NCBI GenBank assembly: GCA_963693365.1
Contig: CAVNZM010000009.1
Location: forward strand, 7,564,001 to 7,628,000
From: Amoebidium appalachense
Lineage: Eukaryota > Ichthyosporea
Reading direction: 5' to 3'
DNA: 64,000 nt
The first letter of the stretch is position 1; each line of letters begins with the position of its first letter. Below, in pieces: positions 45,367 through 64,000 of the stretch. A program made the position numbers and the translations under genes. Under the pieces are notes generated by a model. That model made no database searches. It was not told the origin of the DNA and worked only from the letters and a program-made list of their open reading frames with translations.

Positions 45367-46139
45367 GTGTACGTGTACGTGTATGTGTATGTGTATGTGT
45401 ATGTGTATGTGTAAGTGCATGTGTATGTGTGCGTGCGTGCGTGCGTGTGTTTGTGCGTGCATGCACGTGCACATACCCTTGCTCCCTTGGTTCTGCTGCA
45501 TTTCGTATCTGTCCAGCTGCGCATTGTATTCCGCATCGTATTCGGCCTGCAGCAGCCGTGCAAGCTCGGCATCCTCATCTGCGTAAAATCAAATATCTGC
45601 CTTTTTTGGTTTTCGATTTCCGTAATATCATGTGTGGTATAGTGTATGATACCAAAATTCTGTCTTTTTGTTCTTCAATCTCCCTTAAGCCAAAATGCAA
45701 TGGTATTAAATGTATGGCACCGATTTGCTGACGTTTGCTTTTTGTATTCAGTTAAACCCATATGTGTAGTATAGTGTATGATACCGAATTCCCGATTTTT
45801 GGATTTCAAACTTTCGCTAATCCACATTCGTGGCATTATTGAAACATGCCGCTTTCCTGTTTTTTTTTGTGTTTGGTGATCCGTCTTACCCGTGCGCGTG
45901 GTATTGTATATGGTATTCTAGTCTTACTTGTTGGATTTTTCAATCCAACCACATGGGTGGTATTCGTTCATGGTTCTTATATTCTTACTTTTGGGTTTTC
46001 ACAATCCGCTAAACCCTATATGGTGTGATTCATAGTACCAATATCGTGACTAACTGCGTATCATTGACCGTTAAACTCGTCAGCAATTTTCATGTTTTAA
46101 TGTTCCGGTGAAAATCCATAAGCTGCATCCCCTCCCCCC

Positions 46140-46176
<37 letters not shown>

Positions 46177-47053
46177 CCCAACACACACACACACAAACAC
46201 ACACAAAAAAACAAAAACAAAAAAACGATTACTTTTCCCCTTTGGCGCACGAACAAAGTTCATAAAGAACACCAAACAGCCAAACATGAGACAACTTAAG
46301 GAAGATGAGGACAAACAATTAGAAAACACTACCCACATCAACAGTTGCACGAATAAAAAAAAAGGCGAAAGAAAAAACGAAGAAGAAAAAAAAAGGGCAA
46401 AAAAAAAAAAAAAAAGAAAGGAAAGAAAGAAAAGAAAGAAAGATAAAGAAACTTACCGTTAACGGGTGGTGGTGGTGCCGGAGCAATGTGTGTTGGCTGT
46501 GACGTATCTAGTTGGTTGGATTAGCAATTTACCGTTAGCAGTTTTTATATATTTTTGTTTTTGTTTTTTAATTCTATAATGTATTTTACTTCCTCAGGGC
46601 ATCAGACAAGGCCAAGAATGGATATTTAGTACAATTGCCATAAACACAACGAGATAGTCACTTAGATAGATTCACCGGATATCCAACGAAATACCCCAAA
46701 TACAAAAATTCAACCGTAGTATTTGAATGATCTGACACAGGAAACAATTATTCAACTCCCACAAAGCACCCACACCCATAGTCGTCAACTTACACAGCAA
46801 AAATGAACAAAAAAAGAAACACAAAAAGAAAAACAAAAAGAAACACAAAAAGAAACACAAAAAGAAACAACACTTTTCACTTCTGAGACACGGACTCACA
46901 GGCACACACGAACACAAACACCTGTACACACACCATACATATCACACGCAGCGAGTGAACACAGATCAACAAATGTGCGCGCACATACACACCCAAGCAC
47001 GCACGCAAGCACTTCGTTTTCTTCTTTTGATGCCTTGTTTTTTTTTTTTTTTT

Positions 47054-47084
<31 letters not shown>

Positions 47085-48128
47085 GGGGGGCATCTCACGT
47101 GTATCTGCAGCCCCGCTCTCCTCCATGTCAAGCTGAGCCTGTAGCTATATTTTGTACGAGCTATTTTTAGTGACCAATCCGCTGCCCCCCTCCCCCCCCC
47201 CCCTCCCCCCCCCCCAAATAATAATAAAAATAATAACAAGTAAATAAATAAACAATAATTAATAACTAAATAATAAGAAAAAAAGGGGAAAAAAAGATAA
47301 ACAACAATAACAATAACAATAACAAAGATAACAGCAAGAAAACAAATAAATAACAACGAAAGAAGCATAGAAGCGACAATGACTTACCCCTAATCAACAC
47401 ATTTCAATCCCCCCCCCCCCCCCCCCTCTGTGCCTTGTCCCTTCCTGCTCCCCCCCCCCCCCCCCCCCTCCCCCATCCTCTCCCCCTCCTTATCCCCTCT
47501 CCCCCCACTCCCCCCCCCCCCCCCCCGGTTCCTGCTCACTTTTCGCTACCTCATAACATCTGCCTACAAACTGCCCCTCTCCCCACCCCTCCCCCTCTCC
47601 CCTCCCCCCCCCCCCCCCCCCCCCCCCCCTCAAAAAGGAAGAAACAAAGAAAGAAAAAATTGCTTTTGGGAACATATTTAGGTAAGAAGCGGGAGGGGGT
47701 GGGGGGTTGGGAAAGAGGTGTTTGTATTGTGTAATTGGAAACATCGGGAGAAGGGAGGGGGTGGGGTGGGGTGGGTGGGTGGTTGGGGGGGGGGAGAGAG
47801 AATGTCTACCTCCATAGCCAACCGCAAATCCTCTTCAAATTGTCTGAAAATAACCCGCCTTTGTCAGCATCAGCCTCTCCCCCCCCCCCCCCCCCCCCCC
47901 CCCCCGGCGCGTGGGTGTGCCGGTCGACTCCCGCCCCCCTCCGGCTGCCTCAACGCCAACCGTACCCTTATCCCCCCCCCCCTCCCCCCCCCCCCCCTCT
48001 CTCTCTCTCTTTCTCTCCCCTCCCCCCTCCCCCCGCCCCCGTCCTCCCCCTTCCCAGGTCTCCCCTCCCTCCCCCATCCCCACACTCGTTTTCTCTTTGC
48101 TGCCCCCCCTTCCCCCCCCCCCCCCCCC

Positions 48129-48161
<33 letters not shown>

Positions 48162-48488
48162 AGACATGTGCACACATCCCCCATCGTACTCCCTCCTGCT
48201 CCTGCATGCACTCTTTCCTGTGCGATCCATGTAACTTAAGTTTTGCGCAAGTTGAGTGGATTTAAAAAAAAAAAGGGGGGGGGGGTGGGGGAGGGGCACG
48301 AACACAAAAAGAGAGAAAGAGAGAGCGAGAGTAAGAAAGAGAACGAGAGAGAGAAACAAACCACAAACAATAAACAAAACAGGGGAGGGGGGCGGAGGTG
48401 GGGGGGGTGGGACGGACTTGTCTACGATTGGGCCCCCCTCTTCTTCCTGGAGCCGACGTGCCAAGGCCTCATCTTCATCCATATAGGC

Positions 48489-48536
<48 letters not shown>

Positions 48537-48616
48537 CGCGCATTCACGTGCATGCGTGTGCGTGTGCGTGTGTGAGCCTGCGCGGCGCGCGCGCGCGTGT
48601 GTGCATGCGTGAGAGT

Positions 48617-48647
<31 letters not shown>

Positions 48648-48902
48648 GGGAGGGTGGGGGAGAGGGGGGAAGGGGGGGGGGGGGGGAGGTGTTCACGTGT
48701 ATGTGTGTGTGTGTGTGCACGTGTGCATGGAAGGGTGTAGGTGGGTACTTAGCCAAGTTTTTTTTAAGAGATTCACGTCAGAGTGGATACGAACTACGAA
48801 CCCAAAGTTTTTATTCTCGTGTGTGCAAGATGTTTGTTTGATGTTTCTGTGTCTACATGATCGTTCCACATCTACCCGTTTTACTGTCCTTCCCCCCTCC
48901 CC

Positions 48903-48933
<31 letters not shown>

Positions 48934-49057
48934 AAAAAAAAAAAAAAAAAACCGACACACACACACCACACCCTCCCAAATCGCTTCAGCCATGAGAAAA
49001 CAATGTTAAGGTGGAAGTTGCCGTCTAAAAAAAGATAGAGACCCCCCCCCCAAAAAA

Positions 49058-49113
<56 letters not shown>

Positions 49114-50626
49114 GCACGCACACACCACCACCACCAAACACCGAAGAAAAAAAAAAAAAAAAAAATAAAACTCCCCACAACCCTTCACCCGCTCAACACA
49201 AAAACACACACAGTCCCCCTCCCCCCACCTCCCTGGGTCGTCCATGCCCCCCCCCCCCTCCTCTGCACCCCCCTCCCCCCCCCCCCCCCCCCCCCGCCCC
49301 TCCCCCCCCCCCCCCCGCCCCTCCCCCCAATCCACCACCACCCGGTCTGCTCATCATCCATTTCCTTTCCCCGTTGTCTCCCCCCCCCCCCCCCCCCCCC
49401 CCCACACACACACACAAACACACACCTCCCCCCCTCCCCCTTTCCCCCCTCTCTCTCTCCCGAAAAAAGTGGAGGGGTAACAGAGAAAATGATTGTGATG
49501 CAGGAGGACCCGGGGGGAGGGGGGAGGGGGGAGAGGAGGGGGGGGGGGGTGCTTTACCCACTGGAGCCGCCCTCATTGAGTTCCTGTTGCAGCTTGAAAG
49601 CAAGAAGGGTGTCCTCTTCACCCTGGCGTAGCCTGAGTACAGTGATATGTTAAACACGCAATGGCAGAGGTCAGATCCACAATTTTTGTATTTTTTCTCT
49701 TCTATATATATATATTCAAAAAAAAAAAAAAAACATCAATACATACATACATAATACGTAAATTAGGGGGTGGTTGGTGTGCACTGTTTTACACCGAGGC
49801 GGATAATTACCAAAGTGAACTGGAAACACACGTGTAGCAAAAATGTCGGTGTGTTCTTGTCTAGAAAAAATGCACCGAGAGATGCGGAGTGTATTTCCTG
49901 CAAGCACGATAAAGCATGTCTGCAAGTTGCATGTCGAGGTGTTTTAATGTTGGGTATTCACTAAAAGACTTCTGAGCTGGATGCCTGTTGGCATGAACAA
50001 AAAAATACGTTTGTTGCGTTCTAAAAAAAAAAAAATTGCTTTTTTATACGCAGACTGAAAAGGCAGATCTGTAATCACGTTAGCAGCAATGTGCGGTATA
50101 TAATGTCCAAACGTGAAACGTGTATGCACATGCACACACCTCTCTGCGATTGTGGGTATATTTATACGCAAGTGTATGACTAGCCTTTAACATTATCATG
50201 CACACACATGCACAAAGAAGGATCGAAGACACTTATCCACATGCAGCCACACTGTTTTAAAAACTTAAAATCTCTCACTCACCTACTTGGGACCCACGTA
50301 TTAACACCAACACACACATCTTAAAACCCACAGGCACACATGCAAACACTTATGTGTGCACAGCTCCCCACGCGCCCTTGCATGCGCATGCGCCTGCTTG
50401 TATGGCACCCACATACACACACACATACATATACACATATACACGTGTGCACACGCGCATGCACACACCCACACCCACACCCACCCACACACACCCACCC
50501 ACCAAACCCGCACACACACACACACACACACACACCTTTCAGCTTCCTCTTTTTCCCGCTTCTGTCGCATCTCCTCAGCCATAATTTCCGCCAACGAAGG
50601 TGGCGCTGGTTGTTTTGACACTTTTA
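35226..50626 (-). CDS. RIOK3: atypical protein kinase RIOK3
   Basis: Twenty-one exons: 50626-50536, 49632-49558, 48489-48418, 47843-47810, 47138-47099, 46507-46457, 45578-45477, 44669-44626, 43808-43719, 43274-43191, 42469-42325, 41730-41666, 41027-40969, 40492-40410, 39977-39807, 39457-39417, 38394-38285, 37906-37807, 37353-37314, 36607-36480, 35873-35226. Phases agree throughout (757 codons with stop), although the donor at 48417 (GTCCGT) is weak. RIOK3 hallmarks in order: [52 protein letters not shown] loop [39 protein letters not shown], catalytic [10 protein letters not shown], and metal-binding [12 protein letters not shown] kinases work in 40S ribosome maturation; RIOK3 also regulates innate signalling in animals. 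The N-terminal exons encode repeated ALARxLQxEE-type acidic helices. The 216-codon terminal exon, acidic and low-complexity, is longer than the human tail. The first exon is missing: 50626 begins mid-codon. Confidence 0.9.
37663..37732 (-). repeat. terminal piece of the 450-bp dispersed repeat
   Basis: On the minus strand it reads GTGTACTTCGTACTCTGTAG, then CGCATTC, directly followed by a C-tract, matching the C-tract end of the copies at 61744-62643. A shorter similar end is at 24041-24064 (ATACTTCGTACCCTGC). Confidence 0.65.
38398..38870. repeat. compound satellite: (GT)n arrays in about 180-bp units
   Basis: Long (GT)n blocks alternate with conserved G-rich spacers. GGGTAGGGGAGGGTGAGTGG occurs at about 38493 and 38672, and GAGTGGGGAGGGGGAGTGAG at about 38562 and 38739. 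This gives a tandem unit of about 178 bp, twice plus a partial. It begins right at the acceptor of RIOK3 exon 38394-38285. Confidence 0.88.
43286..43397. repeat. minisatellite, about 19-bp unit
   Basis: Five or more diverged copies of AACCATATATGGTTAGAAATG, each with the self-complementary core CCATATATGG. It lies in the RIOK3 intron downstream of exon 43808-43719. Confidence 0.88.
45285..45426. repeat. (GT)n and (GTGTAT)n hexanucleotide array
   Basis: About 18 GTGTAT units with single GTGTAC and GTGTAA variants follow a short GT run. In the RIOK3 transcript it lies just downstream of the donor of exon 45578-45477. Confidence 0.93.
45600..46040. repeat. diverged tandem repeat, about 70-80-bp unit, about 6 units
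   Basis: Recurring words GTGTGGTATAGTGTATGATAC, TTTTTGG.TTTTC, and AAACCCATATG.GTAGTATAG appear at regular spacing with heavy divergence. It fills the RIOK3 intron between exons 46507-46457 and 45578-45477. It is non-coding and older than the pure microsatellites around it. Confidence 0.7.
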
Positions 50627-51037
50627 CTGTGCAAGGATCATACGATTGCCAGGTGAGTACGTGGGGAGCGTGGGGGGAAGGTTTGTGTGGGTGTGTGTGT
50701 GGGGGGGGGGGCGGGGGGAGGGGGGGGGGAGATAAAGAAAGTCAGAGGGGCAGAGCTGGAGGGGGGAAAAGGGGGGGGGAGGGGGGGGGGGGAGGGGGGG
50801 GGGGGGGGGAAGGAGGAGAAGGGTGGGAGGGGGGATGAGAAGGCTACATTGTGGACTAGCGTTTCATGTCAGAAAAAAAGGGGGGGGGGGCTTCTTCGGT
50901 AGAAGTACTAGGTTGCGAACGACATGCGCTTTGCCGAACAAAAAATTGGGGGCTTGCTAAGTAGATCCTCCAAGAGATGTATATGGTAAAAGAGAAAGGG
51001 CTGAAAGATCCTAGAAATGTTTAAGTGATGAACTTAC

Positions 51038-51088
51038 TGAGGCTCCAGGAGATGCAGTACACGTTGGTACATAAGCGGATGCAAGCGG
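51038..51088 (-). CDS. candidate upstream exon of RIOK3
   Basis: A 51-base stretch between a good acceptor (TTTACCCCCACAG) and a strong donor (GTAAGTTC), open in all three frames, lies about 400 bp upstream of the first solid RIOK3 exon. With phase 2 it would join in frame to exon 50626-50536, but the resulting peptide shows no convincing similarity to RIOK3 N termini. A non-coding leader exon is equally possible. Confidence 0.35.
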
Positions 51089-51622
51089 CTGTGGGGGTAA
51101 AGAGCAGGGGGGACTCGGAAGGCCGCACGGGCACCCGGGGGAGGGGAGAGGGGGTGGTGGCGAGGGATCAAGGGGCTGGGAAAGGGGGGGGTGGCGCGGG
51201 GGTGGGGGGTGGGGGGAGGGGGGGGGGGAGGGGGGGAGGAGGGGGGAAGGGTTACTACCACGCTCGCGAGGCTCGATACACAGTGTGAGATATACGGCGA
51301 CTGAATTCGAAAGGAAGTTTGGAAAAGTCAAACGGTGAACTGAACTGAAGTGGAACACTGTTTGACTGACCGTCGTTGTACCTATGCCTCGGACTTCTAC
51401 AAGTGTTCGCCGCAATGCGAGAAGCACGGTTCCCTCAAATTAACCAAATTAGGTTAAAAAGAATCATATCTGATAGATTTGAAGGAAATGATGCAATAGG
51501 ACGTAATGTTGTGACGTCATCGAGTGGCTCACGGCTCACACAGCGACCAAATAGCACCAAAATTAACCATATTAGGCACACGCACCAAATCTCCTGGCCC
51601 AGTCAAAGGCCTCCCCTTATCT

Positions 51623-51886
51623 ATCCGGGCCTGGAAGCTGGTACGTCACGATCTGTAGCTGAATTCCGGGCCCCAGCCTGAACCGAAATGATCACTGATT
51701 CAAGCCTGTTCCGAAAATAGCATCAAAAATGAGACGCCTGTCTCGAAAATAGTAACAGGCTGGTTTTGGCGGGCAAATTGGCCAATCGCGTCGTTCGTAG
51801 CTGACAGTTGTTGACGATTTCTGATGTTTTTTGAGCCAAAACTTGTGTTGTTTCAAGCCGACGATGAACAGATGCCAACAACCTTG
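51623..51886. repeat. left arm of a 265-bp inverted repeat
   Basis: Starts TCCGGGCCTGGAAGCT and ends CCAACAACCTTG. The reverse complement recurs at 53317-53589 with an estimated 90% or better identity; differences are scattered substitutions and a short insertion near 53535. The spacer is about 1.43 kb and unique, with no transposase seen. Confidence 0.93.
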
Positions 51887-53217
51887 GCTCCCAACTGTGT
51901 TAGGCCACGTTTTCAGCTTAAAAATTTGTTACAAAAACATTAATAGCATTAGTGTGTATGGCTTCCCTGAGTCCAACTGCGCAACTACACCTTCGACCCG
52001 CGTGGGAAAGGCACTGAGCCGATATCAAAAGCCCAAGTATGCTGGCTAAGCAACCACGTGCAAAATGCGTGGCGGATTTGATATACCCTAAACTAAGAAG
52101 TCTTGCATGAAGAAACCCGCCACACGGAGAGAGGGGGGGAGGAGGGGGGAGGGGATAGTGGGAAGCAACGCAAACCCACTTGTGCTCACAACCTCCCCAT
52201 CCCCTCCCCACCACCACCACCACCACTCCGCAGCCTGACTCCCCCTAAAAAAGTTGGGTTGGCGCCTGGTTGGCTAAGCTACGTGTTTTCCCCTTCCCCC
52301 CTTTGCACAGCTAACTGTGTGGTTTCGCGGTGTCCACCGCTCCATCCATCACCAGAGCTTGTGCCCCCCCTCCCCCTCCCCCCCCTCCCCTCCCCCCCCC
52401 CCCCCCCCCAAAAAAAAACCCCCACTCACAGTACTAGTCTCTGCTCCCTCCTGACCTTTTCCCTGCCCACCTACCAACTCCTTTCTAACAATATAGAGTG
52501 CCAAAACAAGTATATGCACTTCCAACATGGCTTATTATGCTTAGAAAGAGAGAGGGAGGGAGAGGGGGAGGGAGGGATCGAGAGAGAGGGAGAGTGAGAG
52601 TAGAGGGAGGGAGAGAGAGCTCTCGAGGGTGTGCGTGGGTGGGTGGGTGGGTGGCTGGTGGGTGTGTTGGTGTGTAGGTGTGCGGCGGGTGTGGGGGTGT
52701 GCATATTTTTTTTTGACCTTTTGTGTGTGTGTGTGCGTGCGTGTGTGACTATTCATGTCTGGGTGTGTTACGGTGTGGTTGTGTGTCCACTGTGCAGGCC
52801 GCGCCAGAGTCTGAAGTTGTGTGTTAGGTGCTCTTTCTCTCCCTCAGTTCTTTGTTCAGTGCGAGAGTGAGAGCGTGTATATGGGTGTTTGTATGTGTGT
52901 GTGCGTGTGTGTATGTGTGCTAGTGTCCACAGGCTGGGTTGCATCGATTTGAAGCCCCGGCTTCCTATCGAAGTCGTATATGTCGAAATACGCTTGTAAG
53001 TTCTCCGCGGACGCTCGCTGACTCGCCAGAAGAAACCTGGTTTAACCCATCATAGATAATTATATTACACACACAAACACCCATAAATAAATGCATAAAT
53101 ATATATAACTGTTTCGTCTGTGGAGCTTATGTGGTTGCGTGTGCCAACTAGGGTTGCAGTATGGTAAGGGTGGTGGTGAGTGGGTGTGGCGCTAGGGGGG
53201 GGGGGGGGGGGGGGGGG

Positions 53218-53256
<39 letters not shown>

Positions 53257-53316
53257 ACTGGCACAAATTACACACACGCACACACACATACAAACACCCA
53301 TATACACGCTCTCACT
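51887..53316. other. spacer of the foldback, no gene recognised
   Basis: Contains G-rich and C-rich tracts, (GGGT)n near 52640-52700, and two G-runs at 53196-53254. No transposase, integrase or other recognisable frame. Confidence 0.6.
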
Positions 53317-53589
53317 CAAGGTTGTTGGCATCTGTTCATCGTCGGCTTGAAACAACACAAGTTTTGGCTCAAAAAACATCAGAACTTGTGAACAACTGTC
53401 AGCTAAGAACGACGCGATTGGCTAATTTGCCCGCCAAAACCAGCCTGTTACTATTTTCGGGACAGGCGTCTCGTTTTTGATGCTATTTTCGGAACAGGCT
53501 TGAATCAGTGATCATTTCGGGTCAGGCTGGGGTAGGCCTGGCCCGGAATTCAGCTACAGATCGTGACGTACAAGCTTCCAGGCCCGGAT
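53317..53589. repeat. right arm of the 265-bp inverted repeat
   Basis: Starts CAAGGTTGTTGGCATCTGTT and ends AGCTTCCAGGCCCGGA, inverted relative to 51623-51886. Both arms preserve an open stretch (FFEPKLVLFQADDEQMPTTL) read toward the spacer, but the arms are too similar for that to prove coding. Confidence 0.93.
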
Positions 53590-53656
53590 TGGTTCCTGGC
53601 ACCCGACTGCCGACTGAGACTCAGCTGAGAGAGGATCGACTGATCGACGTTGAAAC

Positions 53657-54651
53657 TATGGAAAATGTACGTTCTACTAGGCCTAGGCCTAGCTAGTCTG
53701 CGTTTACATCTGTGCCTTCACTTTTATGTATATACATCATTTTTGAGTGCTCCTACTGTCTCTTTCAAGGACAAGCTCTTTTATTAGTCCAGTACGAAAT
53801 AAACTTGTAAAAAAGCCAACATTCAAACTCGGATGGTGGCCTTGCTGGTGTGGAAACCAAGCGGCGGCGGGAGAGAGGCATTGCTCTCGCCTGTCTACAA
53901 TGCGGAGTGAGCGCGAGAAGCGAAAAGGTGGGGCGCGAGTTGGGCTGTCATGTTCACCCCTCGGTCCTCCCCTTCACGTTGTGTTCACGTTGTGAATTCG
54001 CTTGCTCAGCGCTGGTGTGCCCGTGTGTAAAGCAAAGCAGAAGTACATATTCTTTCCCTCACGTGTGTAAAGAGCGTTTGTAGTTGTGTCTTTAGGCACG
54101 TTCAAACGTGCCTGTTGCTCTATGAGGGTGAGTGGGTGGAGGATGGATGGTGTCACAGGGTGCTTGTCCGTATGTGTGGGTGGGTGCACGTGGTGTTGTG
54201 GTGTGTGTGTGTTTGGGGGTGAGGGGTGGGTGGTGGGTGGGTGGGGGGTGAGGGGGGGGAGGGGGGGCGGAGGGGAGGGAGGGGCTAAAGCCTAGGAGAC
54301 AGGGTTTCTTCTTGGTTTGTACGCTGGGTTGAGTTTGCCTGTTGGCAACGAAACGTCTGGACAGTAACACACAAATTCTTAATCTTGTTGCATAATCTGA
54401 GCCAGTAGCCAGTTTGATGCAATGTAACGCTTTCCGTTTTGGTACGCTCTAACGAAGCCTGATGCTTGTGCTGATTGGTCAATGTTTACGAGCATGCGGT
54501 TCTGCATCTTGCTCCTGTAACTTTCATCTTGCTCCTGGTAGCACTATTGGCAAGGCACATGGCTGTGGTCCTGATTCTGTGGAGGCTGGGGTTGAGGAAA
54601 TGGACGACGAGTGGGAGAGCTTCGTGAAAATTACCATGGGAGGGGGCTATG
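53657..54651 (+). CDS. weak candidate gene, function unknown
   Basis: An ATG (ATGGAAAAT) is followed at once by a good donor (GTACGTTC). About 0.9 kb downstream a frame from about 54541 to 54651 reads EMDDEWESFVKITMGGGYG between an AG and a GT. I do not recognise the protein, and the exons in between are not defined. Confidence 0.2.

Positions 54652-64000
<9,349 letters not shown>

Noticed and set aside
50301-50621. Apparent RIOK3 start at 50621 ([13 protein letters not shown])
   Set aside because: The codon is GTG, not ATG, and an acceptor CACAG lies just upstream, so this is an internal exon beginning at 50626.
53840-54083. Basic Cys-containing frame (METKRRRERGIALACLQCG)
   Set aside because: No family similarity, no splice support, and overlapping frames of similar length exist.

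Overview
This is a nuclear genome window from an intron-rich eukaryote. Every gene I could assemble is split into short exons joined by GT-AG introns of about 0.3-1.5 kb. The introns are filled with dinucleotide repeats ((CA)n, (GT)n, (GA)n) and very long G or C homopolymers. I cannot name the organism. The gene set (telobox TRF-like protein, CDK7, RIOK3, Mx-like dynamin, TFIIIA-like zinc-finger protein, LINE with a C-terminal zinc-binding domain, solo LTR, MITEs) fits an opisthokont or another unicellular relative of animals and fungi, but that placement is inference.

Layout. (1) 324-4319 (+): 3' part of a telomere-repeat-binding-type gene whose Myb/telobox domain is split between its last two exons; a Tc1/mariner-type MITE and a decayed exon copy lie in an intron. 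(2) 4320-7727: no gene found, microsatellites and a second MITE. (3) 7728-14308 (+): dynamin copy 1, a pseudogene broken by a solo LTR and at least three single-base frameshifts; an unresolved roughly 1 kb segment follows. (4) 17446-24145 (-): complete CDK7, nine exons, 342 codons. (5) 25290-26545 (-): 3' end of a non-LTR retrotransposon. (6) 27587-33186 (-): dynamin copy 2, intact, six exons, 666 codons. (7) 35226-50626 (-): RIOK3, at least 21 exons. (8) 51623-53589: a foldback with 265-bp arms. (9) 56782 to the window end (+): a multi-C2H2 zinc-finger gene whose third intron holds a tandemly duplicated 450-bp dispersed repeat.

The two dynamin genes are convergent paralogues sharing five exon boundaries and parts of their introns. 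They flank CDK7, so the region records an inverted segmental duplication. All exon models were built by hand from open frames, family similarity and splice-phase bookkeeping. In CDK7, dynamin copy 2, the TRF-like gene and the zinc-finger gene every junction keeps phase. In RIOK3 every junction keeps phase, but one donor is weak and the 5' exon is uncertain.

Four patterns go beyond the gene list. Many introns begin exactly with (GT)n and G-runs and end with C-runs and (CA)n-CAG, so their two ends are complementary. Exon fragments have been re-duplicated next to these repeats in three genes. Two unrelated dispersed elements (the LINE and the 450-bp family) end in C-tracts, which may be one source of the C/G homopolymers. 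One dynamin paralogue died by retroelement insertion while its twin stayed intact.
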